Of a stretch of 64,000 nt of DNA, positions 1-12,311 are shown one piece after another; the first letter of the stretch is position 1; each line of letters opens with the position of its first letter. The DNA comes from Poa pratensis. Its lineage: Eukaryota; Streptophyta; Magnoliopsida; Poales; Poaceae. A program made the position numbers and the translations under genes. Where the stretch lies: the NCBI GenBank assembly GCA_947311845.1, contig CAMZMU010000111.1, positions 26,572,125-26,636,124 of the forward strand, in the 5' to 3' direction. A model generated the notes under the pieces. It worked only from the letters and a program-made list of their open reading frames with translations. It was not told where the DNA came from and made no database searches.

Positions 1-97
1 CTATGCCTGTGGAGCAGATCTGAAGCACCCCATGAATGGAGAACTTTATGAAATTGGCCATAAAGCAATGAGCGAGTGTTATGGTTACGATCCTTAG
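1..97 (+). CDS. Terminal exon of a DUF3615-like gene (5' part outside window)
   Basis: From base 2 the plus strand reads YACGADLKHPMNGELYEIGH and on to CYGYDP, with a stop at 95-97. The last exon of the gene at 12835-14209 ends CYACHEELKHPVDGTVYETG, then CYGYCSS and stop. The shared skeleton is YAC, LKHP, G, YE, GH and CYGY. This is therefore the 3' end of a paralogue that begins left of the window. The function of the family is unknown; the Cys/His residues could bind metal (inference). A LINE is inserted 26 bp past the stop, in the presumed 3' UTR. The homology within the window is clear; the DUF3615 label is from memory of the family pattern. Confidence 0.6.
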   Translation, partial: YACGADLKHPMNGELYEIGHKAMSECYGYDP

Positions 98-131
98 GTA
101 GTTTTATAGGTGGCTTATTAACAGTATACAT

Positions 132-1031
132 AATTTCTGATATGATACAGAGCCTGCTTTCTTCTCAACATCCACATATAAATGTAAACTCTCTCTATAC
201 TTTTCTGTGGTGTATCTGGAAAGCTCGAAACGACAGAACTTTTGGCAGGAAATCTTGTAGCCCTTCCCAGGTCTATGCAGGTGCAACGGCAATTTTGCAA
301 GGAACAAAACTTGAGCTTTCAGCCTCTTCCAAGGTCAGCGTTACAGATGTCCTGGTTGGTGCCCATCTACATATGGAGCATGCTGTACCCTTGCAGGATC
401 ATGCTTCCCAGCAAATTGTTCCACATCCCGGAAGCACGATCAGGAATGTCTCTAGTTTTACAGGTCCTACTGTCTTCTCGGATGCCGCTTGGTCTCGTAG
501 TTCGAATGGCCAACCGGCACCTGCTGGATTAGGTATATTCATGCAGTTGGGTGGAGACCGAAAATGCTCTCAACTTCGTATATCGGCCGTTTCCCCACCA
601 AGTGGCTTCTGCCATTCAGGCCGAAGCTTTCAGTTTGCTGCTTGCAATCCACATTGCAGGTTTACTTCAGCTCCAGCAGGATACTTTCATGACGGACAGC
701 GAAACACGGCGAAGGCGGCGGCAGCTCAAAACCTCTTCCTTACTCCAGGTCATTGGACCATAAGATCGCAGCTATCACACATGACAGCTTCTCCAGCCTT
801 CAACGCTTCTAGGGTCCACCACATTCCTAGAAGCCACAACTACCGAGCACATCATCAGGCCAAACTAGCACTAAAGCTTCAGAATAGATGTACAAGTTTC
901 AGGTGCTTAGATTCAGGCAGCGAGAACTGCCTCAATGTTGTTGTATTTGCAGATGCTCCCGTGCTACAATGCACGGTTGTATATGTACGTTGCTGCTAGA
1001 TCAATGAAATATCCTTTGTTCAAAAAAAAAA
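132..1031 (+). mobile_element. 5'-truncated LINE (RNase H tail) with poly-A and target duplication
   Basis: The frame from about 190 to the stop at 997-999 encodes the 3' end of a plant LINE ORF2. It has LWCIWKARNDRTF (the post-zf-RVT region), VFSDAAWS (start of the RNase H fold) and a C-terminus ending LYVRCC-like. The middle of the RNase H domain (AEAFSLLLAIHIAGLLQ, MTDSET) is read in another frame at about 608-720, so at least two frameshifts have broken it. A run of A at 1022-1031 is the element tail. AGTATACAT occurs at 123-131 and again at 1032-1040 and is the likely target-site duplication; it may extend imperfectly to AATTTC/CATTGTC. The element is non-functional. Confidence 0.75.
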
Positions 1032-1040
1032 AGTATACAT

Positions 1041-1480
1041 CATTGTCTTAGTGGTGTATCGTTGACATTGCTATAGCAAATTCAGTAATCACACACACAT
1101 GTATATGTCTGGTTTGTCTGATTTTAGTGTGCTGCATGAAGTATATTGAGTTAGTGTGCTGGATGAATTGTAAGTTCGATCATCACGTGATACATATGTA
1201 TTATATTTGAGTGAGTTGCACGCACCTCTTCTTTCTTGTAACTATTAAAGTGAAGGAGCACGATGAGGTACATGAAGAGGACACAAAATCAGCTGTTTTG
1301 GCTCGCAGGTGCATATGCATTCTTTTAATTAATATGTACTATAAATATGCCCGCGCGTTGCAACGACGAGGAAAAAAAAATCAACTTTTTGTCACGTGCA
1401 ACGTAAAATGTGCCCCAAAATTGATCAACCTCGTGGAGTGAGAAAAATCAACTTATTCCTGAAAAAATCAAAATTAATAA
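1041..1480. other. Intergenic, no gene seen
   Basis: This stretch is AT-rich with no supported coding region. Around 1348-1366 lies CCCGCGCGTTGCAACG, a motif that recurs at 26800-26817 in a variant form and is reported under findings. Confidence 0.5.
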
Positions 1481-2532
1481 GATTTTTGGGAGGACAAATG
1501 GTTGGAAAATACCACACTCCAGCAACAACATCATGCTCTATTTGTCCGTCCCAAGGAAGATACCATTGCTACGGTGTTGAAGATATCTCCACCAAATGTG
1601 ACCTTCAGACGAGATTTATTCAGCCCCAAGCTCGAGGCATGGAACGATATGTTAGGACGACTAGCTATGGTCCAGTAATCGCAAGGCTATGATGTATTTC
1701 GTTGGACATGAAAATGGGAAATTGTCGGTAGACTCTATTTGTAAAGAACTTGTTCATCAAAACGTGCCAGTCATAATAGCAATAAGAAAATTGAAAAATG
1801 AAAGTTCCACTAAATTTTAAAATCTTTGGATGGTACCTTTGAAAAGGGGTAATTCTCGTAAAAAATGATCTTGTGTAAAGCGTAAATAGAAGGGAGCAAA
1901 AAGTGCGTCTTTTGTCATCCTGATGAGACAATAAAACTCGTTTTCTTTTAATTTTCGTTTGCTCGTTCTATATGGCCAATCATCCAAAGTGGTTTCAAAC
2001 TTGTACCCCACATGGGGTAGTAAATATATTTGGCAACTGTATACATGGTATATACCACAAGTTTAGAGTTCATTTAAGGGTGTGAACGCTTGCTGTAATT
2101 TGGTCGCTTTGGCTATAAATAAATGATAAGTTCTTAATGATAAAATTTTCTCTCTTATACACATCATCTACTGTTGTACACCTCTGCTTCGTTCATGGTC
2201 ATGGCTACATGGTATACATGTCATCTACTGATGTACACATCCATCTATAATGTGTGAAATTTCGCGACTTGTTTATAGAGTTGTCTGCTTGGTTGGAATA
2301 TGCGGTTAGAGATTTTTTATGGGTGGCAGCGTAATATTTAGATTTGTCCTCCATCTACATATATAGGTGTTTTACGGGATATCTGATTGACTCTTGTAAT
2401 GTGCCTAAGCGACATTTTTTATTTCTTATTTGGGCTGTTTGGATTGTGTGCATCGACGTTATGTAAAGCCCGGGTGTAATACTTTGTATCTCTAAAAAAT
2501 TTGAGTAAAATTGCCCTTTATCAGAAAATAAT
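1480..2532 (+). mobile_element. Heavily decayed LINE 3' half
   Basis: The stretch 1485-1680 still translates in patches as FWEDKW-like, SPPNVTFRRDLFSPKLEAWN, and 1800-2040 gives a zf-RVT pattern broken by many stops. It aligns by eye with the LINE copy at 41560-42596, including the 3' end (TGTAAAGCCCGGGTGTAATA here, AGAGTCCGGTTGTAATGC there) and a final AAATTGCCCTTTATCAGAAAA. Most differences appear to be C to T or G to A, creating TGA and TAG stops. It is an old, methylation-decayed copy with no coding capacity. Confidence 0.65.
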
Positions 2533-2817
2533 AATCTTGTGGAGCTTGGATAGTGTGGCGAGAAAATGACAGGAAACCATCACAATTGGGGCTGAGTTGT
2601 CTGGTTGCCACCGAAATTGAGTCTAGGAACACAAAACACCGAACTTTGAGCCAGGAATGTGATGGAGAGCACTGATTCTTGCGCTTAGTCGTGTTAACAC
2701 GATTTCGGACCGTGCAGTCCCACCCTGCTTTAGTAGATTATATATTATGAGGGATTGTAATCCCGGGCCTTGATCTAGGAAAGCCATCGACTCGCAACAA
2801 CAACAAAAAAATCGCGT
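2533..2817. other. Intergenic, no gene seen
   Basis: No coding signal is visible. The stretch ends in a CAACAACAACAAAAAAA tract just before the next LINE fragment. That tract could be the tail of another retroposon, but no body can be assigned. Confidence 0.35.
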
Positions 2818-4885
2818 TTGCAGAGTGTCACCACCGTGCGCTATTCAGTTCGCCTCAATGGACATGTATTGGACACCTTCGCGCCAACTCGCGGCCTCCG
2901 GCAATGCGACCCGCTCTCGCGCTATCTGTTTCTGCTAGTGGCTGACGGGCTGTCCAGGTTGATCCAACGGGAAGTCGAAACTGGAAGTTTGAAGGAGCTG
3001 AAAATTTGCCGAAATGAGCCTGGTATGTCCCATTTGTTATTTGTTGACGATCGACAGCCTTTTATTCTTTGAAGGATCTGTCCAGCAAGCCTCGGTGGTA
3101 AAGAGCATTCTTGATAAATATGAGCATGGGACAGGTCAGCTGGTGAGTCTTGGTAAGTGCTCGATCATGTGCGGGCAGAGGGTGGATGATCATGTACAAG
3201 CGGAGATCAAGGAGATCCTGAAATATGAGACAGAGAGTTTCGAGCAGAAATACCTCGGGCTTCCTGTCCCTGAAGGTCGCATGAAGAAAGGCAAATTTCA
3301 ATCCCTAAAGGAACGCTTCCACAAGCGGCTCTGTGATTGGACCGAGAAATATCTGTCTAGTGGGGGAAAAGAAGTACTAATCAAGGCTGTTCTCCAAGCA
3401 CTGCTCACATATGCTATGAGTGTCTTCGAGTTTCCTGCAGGTCTCATTGAGGAGCTTAACAAATTGATCCGAGATTTCCATTGGGGTGATGAAAACGATC
3501 GTCGACACATGCATTGGCTCGCCTGGGACAACGTAACCCAACCAAAATCCTCTGGAGGTATGGGGTTCAGGGATTTCAAGATTTTTAACCAGGCGCTCCT
3601 AGTTCGGCAAGCGTGGCGGCTGCTGCAGTTCCCTGACAGCCCATGCGCAAGACTGTTGAAGGCCAAGTACTACCCGGCTGGCCACCTCCTTGACACGATG
3701 TTCATCCAAAATGTGTCGGCGACATGGCAGGGGGTGATGCATGGCCTTGACCTGGTAAAGAAGGGCGCGATTTGGCGCATCGGCTCGGGTTCGATGGTGA
3801 AATTCTGGCGGGACAACTGGATCCCGCGCTCTAATAGTCTGAAAGTCTCTGGCATGAAGAAGACGTACAGGCTGCAGTGGGTATCGCAGTTCATCGACCT
3901 GGTATCTCGTAGCCGAATTCTTCAGATCAAGCTCCCGAGCAGGCAGACGGAGGACTTCATTGCATGGCAGCCGGAGGACTCGGGCGTGTTCTCTGTTCGA
4001 AGTGCATATAGGCTTGGTTTGCAGCCCAAGGTTCTGAACATGGGGCGCGGACAGAGCAGCGCTGAACCTGATGGAGAAAGGAGCATATGAAACCATGTAT
4101 GGAAGGCCCGTGTCCCACAAAAGGTGCGTGTTTTTGCTTGGCGCCTTGCCACTGACTCGCTGGCTGTCGCCAAGGGCCTGAACCGACGCATTCCGAAGAT
4201 TGCACCTGTCTGCTCCGTCTGCGGGGCGGAAACTGAGGATGCCCATCACGCCATGGTTCGATGCACACTCGCACGAGGACTCCGCTTCAGTATGCGTGAG
4301 ACATGGCAGCTGCCCACTGAAAAACCCTTCAGATACACCGGGAAAGACTGGTTCTTACACCTTCTCCAGGGTATCAACGCCGATGCCCGGGTGAACCTGA
4401 TCTTCTTATTCTGGCCTACTTGGCATCATCGCAATAATGTTGTCCATGGTGACGGCAAAGACTCCATCACGGCGTCGATCTCTTTCCTGAAGAATTATAA
4501 GGTGTCTATTGGGAACATCGAGCCAGTTCCTAGCAGCAATGGCAAAGCTCCAATGGAACCATGTGATCTACCTGTGGCTGCGCCTAGCGTGGTGGCACCG
4601 TCTCAACGGTGCGCTCCTGAAACTGGCTGGATAAAGGTGAATGTGGACGCCGGCTGGGATGCAGCCTCGGCCTGATCGTGCGGGACGCCAACGGCTCAGT
4701 CCTCTAGTCTGCTTGGAAGACTTTGCAAGCATGTGCTAGCGCTGAAGAAGCTGGAGTCCTCGCCGTTCTTGATGGTCTCCGGTACTTGGCAGCTAATCCT
4801 CAACACCCTGGTACTCTGGAGTCTGATTGTGCCAGAGTGATCAAGGTGCTGCTGTCCCCTACTACCGATCAATCTGACTAGATCC
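2818..4885 (+). mobile_element. LINE fragment: 3' half of RT, zf-RVT, start of RNase H
   Basis: The reading begins inside the reverse transcriptase (YSVRLNGHVLDTFAPTRGLR, QCDPLSRYLFLLVADGLSRL). It reaches the catalytic box as LLFVDD at about 3036-3053, where a frameshift moves the continuation (SLLFFEGSVQQASVVK) to the frame used until 4090. The thumb-like part (YLGLPVPEGRMKKGKF, GGKEVLIKAVLQALLTYAMS) and the linker follow. After a stop at 4088-4090 a zf-RVT domain reads on (VWKARVPQKVRVFAWRLATD, CSVCGAETEDAHHAMVRC) to a stop at 4673. RNase H begins at about 4630 (WIKVNVDAGWD) and is broken. Both ends are missing and no target duplication was found. The base composition is much more GC-rich than the LINE at 1480-2532, so this is a different lineage. 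Confidence 0.8.
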
Positions 4886-5941
4886 CCCGGCGTGGCTTTG
4901 CCGCGCGCCACCCGCCGTTGACACTGGTTTTCGACTTGTTATGACAACCATTTTTTATATGACACGGCAGTCAACAATTAATATACATGTTAGGGCACAA
5001 CTCACCACACGCCAGCTGCCTTTCGCAATGTATAAGTCGTTTGGTAAAGCTTTATGTATAGTGAATGTAAAGCTTAGGATAACTGATGTTCAACAAACAA
5101 ATATACGAATAGTTTGTATCAATCTTAGACTAAGTAAGCAGCCAAAAAATCATTACGTAAACAGTAAAGCAGGAAATATAAGAACATTATACATTAGATA
5201 GGGACAAATATTATATTTGTCACAAAGGAGGAGACAGATGTTCTTTTGAACTAATGCAACTATGGTATGCACAATCCAAATATCTCACAAATATATACAA
5301 TTCAAATATTTCTATCTGGTGAAAGCAACTCAGAAGATACAAAAGATTGTACTCTATGATGCGGATCAAAATTTAATTTTTGATAGAGTTTAAACTGGAA
5401 CCACTAAGTGTTGGCCTCCGACAGATGTTCTGGTCTGAGCCATCTCTGTTATCTTCAGATCATCTCTCTCATAGATGTTGGCGATGAACTTCTCTCATGA
5501 AGCATTCAAAATAACAATTATTGTTGTCATCGATACATCACTGAGAACTTATAAACTAATGGTTCATATGATACAGGAGGTTACAGAAACAATAAAAAAT
5601 TCAATTTGTGTTTAGAATTTAGAAGATGAACTGCCCCAACAATGTAAATTGGAGTAAATATCACCTTGGCCAACAATTATATATGTAATCATCCAACCCA
5701 AGTGGATTATCATGTAAAATGCTGAGAGCTTTGCGTCAAGACTCTAGTACTGGGAAGAGGAAAAGGATATTACTCTTGGTAAACAGAACTTTTACATACT
5801 TCTAGCAAGGTTTAATTAAAGACAAATAAAATACCATGACCTTTGCATGATGGAAGGAACAGAGGCACAAAAAATGACTCCTAGCTAGGAGACGACAATT
5901 CATAACCCAAAGATGGAGAAATAAAGAAAGAACTCACATAG

Positions 5942-6000
5942 GATTGGGACATTTGATATAGCCATGGAGGGAGATTGGGACATTTGATTTAGCCATGGAG
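5942..6000. repeat. Two-copy direct repeat, period 31 bp
   Basis: GATTGGGACATTTGATATAG at 5942 is repeated at 5973 with one T for A change, each copy followed by CCATGGAG. It is a local tandem duplication of unknown meaning. Confidence 0.6.
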
Positions 6001-6904
6001 AATATCCTCAACGCCAATACAAAGGTAGCAGGAGCAAGATCAACCACGCCAAACAACAGCGCATACTTTGTTCTTTGCCCCCTCCCTGTATGATATGACC
6101 ACCCATGTAAGTGTCGTTTATCATGTAGAGAAGAATAACACACATGTGCATAATCAAATGTGCAAGATGGAAAACAAAATTGGGAAATTTTCTATGTTCT
6201 TATCATAAAATTATTTCGCGATTCGGCTGTAGTGTACAAATGAGAGTATACTTGTGCACACAAGCCCCTTGGTATCTAACAGCTTATGTGCATATCAGAA
6301 CCGAGACACATAGATGTACGGTTATCATCAGTTTTTACTTGCCATGAGAAATAAAAATTGAAGAGACACATAGTCTGTAATTCTTTCCCAAGCAGAGAAG
6401 GGTACAAAAAAACCTGAATATACACATAAAATAAATCAAAAGATGCACGTGTCTAGTCCTTATAAGAGACGAATTATGTGTACCAAATTATTTTAAACTA
6501 AAGAAAACTACCCAATTGTAAGCCAGAAAAAAACCAAGGGCATCCTCGGAGTAATAGATTTGAACAATAGTTGAAGTGGGACAAATATGATCAGGATGTA
6601 GAGCAAGTACTAAAACCAGGGAGATGATTGTTTTGCGGGACAACCAAAGAAGTAGAAAATTATTATTTTTTCCAAAATCTATAAATCATATAATCATGTA
6701 GTATGTTTAGCTAGATAGAAATAGAGCACACAGTCATTTCGATAAAAAGAGAGAAAGTGGAACTGTTGTTTGAGTGCTGCATAGGCTAAATTCCGACACA
6801 ACTCATGAAATACTTGTCACAGTAATCAAAATTATAACTGGATAAAAAAAATTGACCTTTGGATAAACAATAGAAATGAGCAACGACACAGTTACTACAT
6901 CCAT

Positions 6905-7003
6905 ATGCATAAACAAAAGTGGTTACCAAAAAAACTATATTATCTACCTATGCATGCATAAACAATAGGTTACCGGAGAAAAAGTATATTATCTACCTAT
7001 GCA
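6905..7003. repeat. Two-copy tandem repeat, period about 49 bp
   Basis: ATGCATAAACAA, GGTTACC and TATATTATCTACCTATGC recur in the same order in two adjacent units starting at about 6905 and 6954. Confidence 0.55.
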
Positions 7004-7298
7004 TATAACATGGTACATCTCACAGGAGCAGCTAGCACATCACCTCACATTACAACACAATTTGCAACCTCGCAGCTAGTATATTTAGGAATCTATTCAA
7101 CGAAATACAAAAAAAGACAATGTAACACAGTTTATTTTATTACAGCTTGAGCTACCACCTGCGAGTAATGGTTCTCGCAAAAACTGAAACCTAGAGGTAA
7201 CATTGATTGGTAGAATCCACCAAACGTTAACCTAAATTATATATTTTATTTATTCACCCATAACTTAAAGTTTAGGATTTAGAGTTTTACCTGACCAA

Positions 7299-10200
7299 CT
7301 GACCGGCTAATAGATAATTATTCTGGTTATACATGTAGGAATATCCACAGCTCTGAAGGGCACTATCCTTTTGAAACCATTCGTCTCTTGCTATACCCCT
7401 GAAAAGTAGAACACTGAGACATCTAGGGATCTCCGTAAAGTGGAGCATGTAAAACTGCTAGAAAGCAGCAATCAAGAATACCCAAAAATTAATATATGTG
7501 AACCTAAACTGACTTCCATACACTGCAGTTGCATTAAGAGAAGAAGTTGTGTGCTAACTGGGTAAGAGACAATGAGATAAACAGGACGGTCATACCTGAA
7601 GATCTTCACATAAGAATATAATCCCATTTGGGAGTCGCAGGTGTGTCGTTGAAAATACACCCATAGCTACATCTTCAGTGATCTGAAAATAAGATGGCAT
7701 GCCCTATTTAAAACTCATTGTTCAGCAGTACATCATATAGGAAAGCACATATGTATTTTGCAGTTGCAAGTAAATAAATGATGTTGGTTTGGCTCAACTT
7801 CAGGCTGAGAATTGAGGTCTACAACCTCAAATTCAAGTCGTTCATGTGGAAGAGTGTGGCTGAATCAACACAGTACATAACCTTTGGAACTCCTCAAATG
7901 TTGTGGCATGATAGGTAGGGTCATTGCGGCGCCTGCTCTCGCTGTTGCAGTAGCACCAATGCAGGGGTAGTAGGCACAGTAGGCCTTACTTTGCTACACC
8001 AAAATCACACCACCACAAAGGTGCAAGCATCTCCTAAAGAGAAACATCTAAAACCTGATAATGAATAAACAAAACTTGTGGAAGATTATTTCAAACGTGT
8101 CACAGAGAAATACACATCTACTTCAGGAACATGTGTAGCGTTAAAAATGTGTGCTTAACTGCAACACCAATTCTCTGAAAAGATGCAACCATGCTTAACT
8201 TATCATGTAGTTGAGTAGTACAACATAGAGAACAAACTGAACATGAACTTAAAAAAGTTTGTGTTAGCTTTAGCCATACTGGAAGGCAACAAAGCTGCAT
8301 AGGAACAAATAGTACCTGCAAGTCCATCTAGCCGGTGACGCCATTATAACATTAGGAACAAAATTATATCAAGTTAATTATTTAACATTAGGAACAATAA
8401 AAGATTAAAAGAATAAATACCAAGCTATTTATGGTATTTTTCACTTCAGGTTTAAAGTGGCATCTAATGAGTCAGTGAAAGATAATCAAAATAGAAAGGT
8501 TCAACGTCCAATAAGAAAATACATTGAATATTCCTTTTTCAGGATTGTTTTAGTACATATCACAAAAAAACATCAATGAAGTTCTTTGAGCATACGTAAT
8601 AAATCTGCCACAAAATATTACACCTTGTTTAAATTAAGCCGTATATGCAAGGAACAACAATAAAATTCTCTTTAAAATAAATTATGAGTACCTAGTGTAG
8701 AAATATAATAATGGGGGATTAAGGAACACTTTGCGGCAGCCATAAAAATAACAGCAGCCTTGAACCAATAGCAGTAAAATTAACAACACACATGGGGAAT
8801 AAGGGATGGGCATACTCTATTTAGACATTTCCGTTGTTATTGATTAGATATGCATGACAAACTCATATCAGTTGGTCAATTTCGTTGGATCACAATGAGA
8901 AGAAAATGGAGAGCAGTTGTAAAACTGCATAATTAAGTGAATATTTTTTCATCAAACATCACAATGAAGCAATAGTTTGGCATACATACATCAAATGTGA
9001 AGTCATATGGCAAAAACAGTTTCATGCTCGAGAGTTAAGCATGTAACTGTTAGCTAAATGAAACAAATGCCAATGATGTAAAAAAGAGAATGAGATCAAA
9101 GAGAAGGAAATACCTTGTGTGGAAACTGGAAAGTAAGACCTTGCGATGACGTGGATTATATGTAAATATAGCTGAGTTAGACGTATCCAGTTCACTATAA
9201 GGTACAGTCGAATTTTCCATGACCTCATGCATAAATATTTGCGTCACAAAAAGGATACAGATTAGAAAATAAAAGGTATGGCGAGAAATTTTAAGAAAAA
9301 CACCTAGGTATACACTCAAAGTGTCAAATGCATGATCATGATACACTAAAATAATGTCTCGGGTAAACTAATAATCTTCATTACCAGGTAAGAAAATTAG
9401 AGACCGATTCAATTCACCATTTAGAATGAAGGAATTTCCACCATCACTAACGAACAGAAATAATTACCACAGCTTCCCCAATAAGCTAACCATTGGTCCA
9501 AATGGGTCCATTTAGCTCTATTGGATCTACCGCATATGCTATACACAAAGAGAAGTACATAAATGTTTTGTGCTACCAATCAGAACATAAAAGGAAACCA
9601 TCCAATTCAAGAATGTTTTGTGCTACCAATCAGAACTTAAAAGGATCTTCATCTTTAGTATGTGATGCCACAAATAATAATTCTGTAAAAACAAAAGGAA
9701 TATCTCTTTTGTTAACCATATAGTAAATTCTACAGCACCATAAAAAACCTCCAATCAAATATATAATATATATATATATAAGTGGCAAAAATGTATAATC
9801 CAGTGATCAACAGGGACAAAATATCAAATAAAACAGACTGCTCACTGTCCAAGCAGACATAACATATAGAAAATATATTGTCGTCAGGCCTAGCCCTTAC
9901 AGATCATTGTCTTAGTTCCATAGTAGTATAATTCCATGGGCAACACCACCATGAGATAAAGAGCTGACACTTCAGTAAGTATTGATTATTTACAATGGTA
10001 GTCAATGGGTAAATTCCCATGTGAACCGTAATATAAATAAAAGTTGAAAGAAACTTTGCAAGCGAAGAAAATATAGTGAAGATATCAAAAGCATAGAAGA
10101 GGTACATCAGCATTGTATACATGAGGAGATGAAAGAAACAGCAGTGACCATATCATCAGGAGATGAAAGACAATTTATTTGACTAATTATTGCTGTTCCT

Positions 10201-11565
10201 AAAAGCCATCAGACCATAAAACCAAATTTAGTTGACTAACTATCAGCTGACTAAGCAAGCTAGGCAAATAAATAGTCAACTAATCAGCCATAACGTACAC
10301 TAAGAAATACCTACCGCCACCATAGCTAAATTCTATTAATATGTAAAGCACATATAGATCAGCCCAACCTCTATTAACATGTAAAGCACATACAGATCAG
10401 ACCCATGTATATTAATATGTAAAGCAAAGCACACGTAACTCAGCCCCACATTTGTCTGTATCATCAACAGAACCCATAGTGTTACTTCAGGCCTTGAGCT
10501 TACCAGCAGAAAACATAGCACAAATCAAGCTGCATCAGCAGCAATCTTCAGGCAGCAGTCACCAACCACGCGACGACCTGCAAAAGGAGCAAAAAACACC
10601 ACAAGCATGTTAGGCAAAAACAAAGAAAACACAACACCACAGACTGCAAGATCATAGAGCTGAAAAAGAAAAAGAAATCAACAAAGCACGCAGCACAACC
10701 AAGCCTTGAGGACATATAAAATAAAGAAGAAAAGAAGAAGAACGAAAATAACATGCAAGAACGGGAGGGATACGCGTGGTAGGAGGAGTAGGAAAAGGAT
10801 AGGGAGTGACCTCGTTCACTGCTGCCTCCCTCCCTCCTCGAAGCTGGGAGGTGAAGATTTCTTCTTGGTGTTAATGAACTGCAAGAAACAAAGTAGACAG
10901 GGAGGGATTAGCTAGGCATGCACATGGGAGTAGCAGTATACACTTTTGCAAGTTAAAAGATGATGGATTCATAGTAGTCTAGCTAGGGTAATTCGCAGCA
11001 GAAGAAGAGTGAAGCGGGAAGTAGGACCTTTTTTTGGGTGGTAATTTGCAGGTCGTCCATGGCCATGGTAAAAAAATTATCCAGCCGACGCAAGCTGAGG
11101 CTGCTTGGTTCTGTTGTGAATCAAAACTGCGTGAGCAGAGCAGAGCAGAGCAGCGGTGGAAGGGAGAAGGCATGGGAGAAAAGGGGAAGGATGGACTGAC
11201 CTAGGAGGTTCTCGTGGATCTCTTCCTCCTCCTCGTGGCTGCGTCGGCTCTCCCTGTGGAGACGCCCTGCGAAAATAAAGAAGGCGTGAGAAATGGAATG
11301 GAAGGACGACGCGCTGTCGGGAGGGCGGAGGAGGGCTTGACCTAGGAGGCGGCGGATCTGGTCGATCTTCCGGCCATGTCCATGGCGGCGACGATCTTGG
11401 AGGTGGGCGGCGACTGGCCTTGGATGGGGTGGCCGAGAGCAGGTAGGGCTCCAGCAGCCTAGCAGGAGCCTCGTCGTCGTCGACCCGTTGGCGGCGAAAG
11501 GCGAGCAGGTAGGGCTGTTGGAGGCCGGCGCTCCGTACCTCCGTTGATCTGTAGTAGCCCTCCAT
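7299..11565 (-). CDS. Possible unrecognised multi-exon minus-strand gene
   Basis: This is not a secure gene. Several AG...GT-bounded blocks on the minus strand look coding. One at about 9112-9235 reads MHEVMENSTVPYSELDTSNS and continues to NPRHRK. One at about 7591-7683 reads ITEDVAMGVFSTTHLRLPNG then IIFLCEDLQ and ends at a GTATG donor. A block below 7420 reads either GIARDEWFQKDSALQSCGYS or QETNGFKRIVPFRAVDIPT, depending on the acceptor. A GC-rich first exon could start at ATG 11565 (MEGYYRSTE) with splice-like signals at 11340-11280 and 11220. The phases between blocks were not all reconciled and no family is recognised. It could be an expressed gene, a non-coding transcript or a decayed gene. 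Confidence 0.25.
9562..9644. repeat. Direct repeat, period 50 bp
   Basis: AATGTTTTGTGCTACCAATC at 9562 and again at 9612, each followed by AGAAC and TAAAAGGA. A recent local duplication. Confidence 0.65.
10333..10455. repeat. Three-copy tandem repeat, about 48 bp
   Basis: CTATTAATATGTAAAGCACA, CTATTAACATGTAAAGCACA and TATTAATATGTAAAGCAAAG occur in series, each followed by an AGATCAG or ACTCAG-type tail. Confidence 0.55.
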
Positions 11566-12082
11566 GGTGGCTAGGAGCGACGGCCACGGCTTGTGACGAT
11601 GGCTTGGCAGCGGTGTGCGGCGAGGCCGGGGGAGCGGCGGCGGGGTGAGAGAGAAAGGGGATCGGGCAGGCGTGCGAGGTGGTCTCCCCGATGGACGCGA
11701 GGGATAGGACGCAAAATGTCGATACTACCCCCACGGGGCAGCAACATCTACACCGTGCGCGGACCAAGCCACGCCGGCTGACACTCGGCCACATCCAGGA
11801 CCGGCCCACATCACAGCGCGCGCGCGAGCAAACGGTCACCGACGACGCCACACGCTCTGCCTCTGCCAAGCGGGACCGGCAATATCTGGACCCAGCGTCA
11901 GTGAGACATGTACCCAGTAAAAAAAAGTAAGCCAAGGAAGACCATGGGCAAGAAACACACACCACGACGGCGCAGGAAAGAAGAGAGCTGCTACCGCAAA
12001 CGGACGGTGGAGATGACGCGGTGAGAGTTCGATCCGACGGTCCACAGCTGCTAATCGCTGTGAGAGCCCCTTGGGGGCACCC
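11566..12082. promoter_or_regulatory. GC-rich, CpG-rich block
   Basis: Base composition changes sharply from the AT-rich stretch below 11000 to a GC- and CpG-rich block, as is usual at grass gene 5' ends. It would be the promoter or 5' UTR of the minus-strand candidate at 7299-11565. Long open frames here on both strands reflect GC bias and are not called as genes. Confidence 0.3.
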
Positions 12083-12311
12083 CATTTACCTCTCTGGATA
12101 CTCGAAGCAAAGGCGTTGCTATGCATTTTGCCAGATGTGAAGGTGTGCAAGATTCCCCGGTGAGCAATGGTGTGGCGCATGGATTAGCGAAATTAGGCAA
12201 GCGTGCGTCTGGTGTGTTACATGGGGCAGCTCCTTCCTGCGTGTTGGATGGCCTAGTGTTTGATTGGAAAAACGCTACTGTCTAATCAATAAAGCTCACC
12301 CCTTAATTTAA
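12083..12311 (+). mobile_element. LINE 3' tail (end of RNase H domain)
   Basis: The plus strand at about 12161-12286 reads VSNGVAHGLAKLGKRASG and then PSCVLDGLVFDWKNATV before a stop, the usual C-terminus of a Triticeae-type LINE RNase H. About 12086-12160 continues the domain upstream in another frame (LEAKALLCILPDVKVCKIP). An A-rich tail follows AATAAAGCTCACCCC at about 12302-12310. A 5'-truncated relic. Confidence 0.6.

Larger units (their letters stand above)
4886..7299. other. AT-rich intergenic or intronic stretch
   Basis: No supported gene is seen. Short direct repeats occur at 5942-6000 (GATTGGGACATTTGAT, period 31) and 6905-7003. The stretch may be 3' flank or intron of the minus-strand candidate at 7299-11565. 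Confidence 0.35.

Noticed and set aside
3599..4249. 216-codon open frame on the minus strand
   Set aside because: It is the reverse complement of the LINE ORF2 coding strand, which has clear RT and zf-RVT motifs.
11459..12085. 208-codon minus-strand frame
   Set aside because: Lies in a CpG-rich block where all frames tend to be open, and runs into the LINE tail at 12083.
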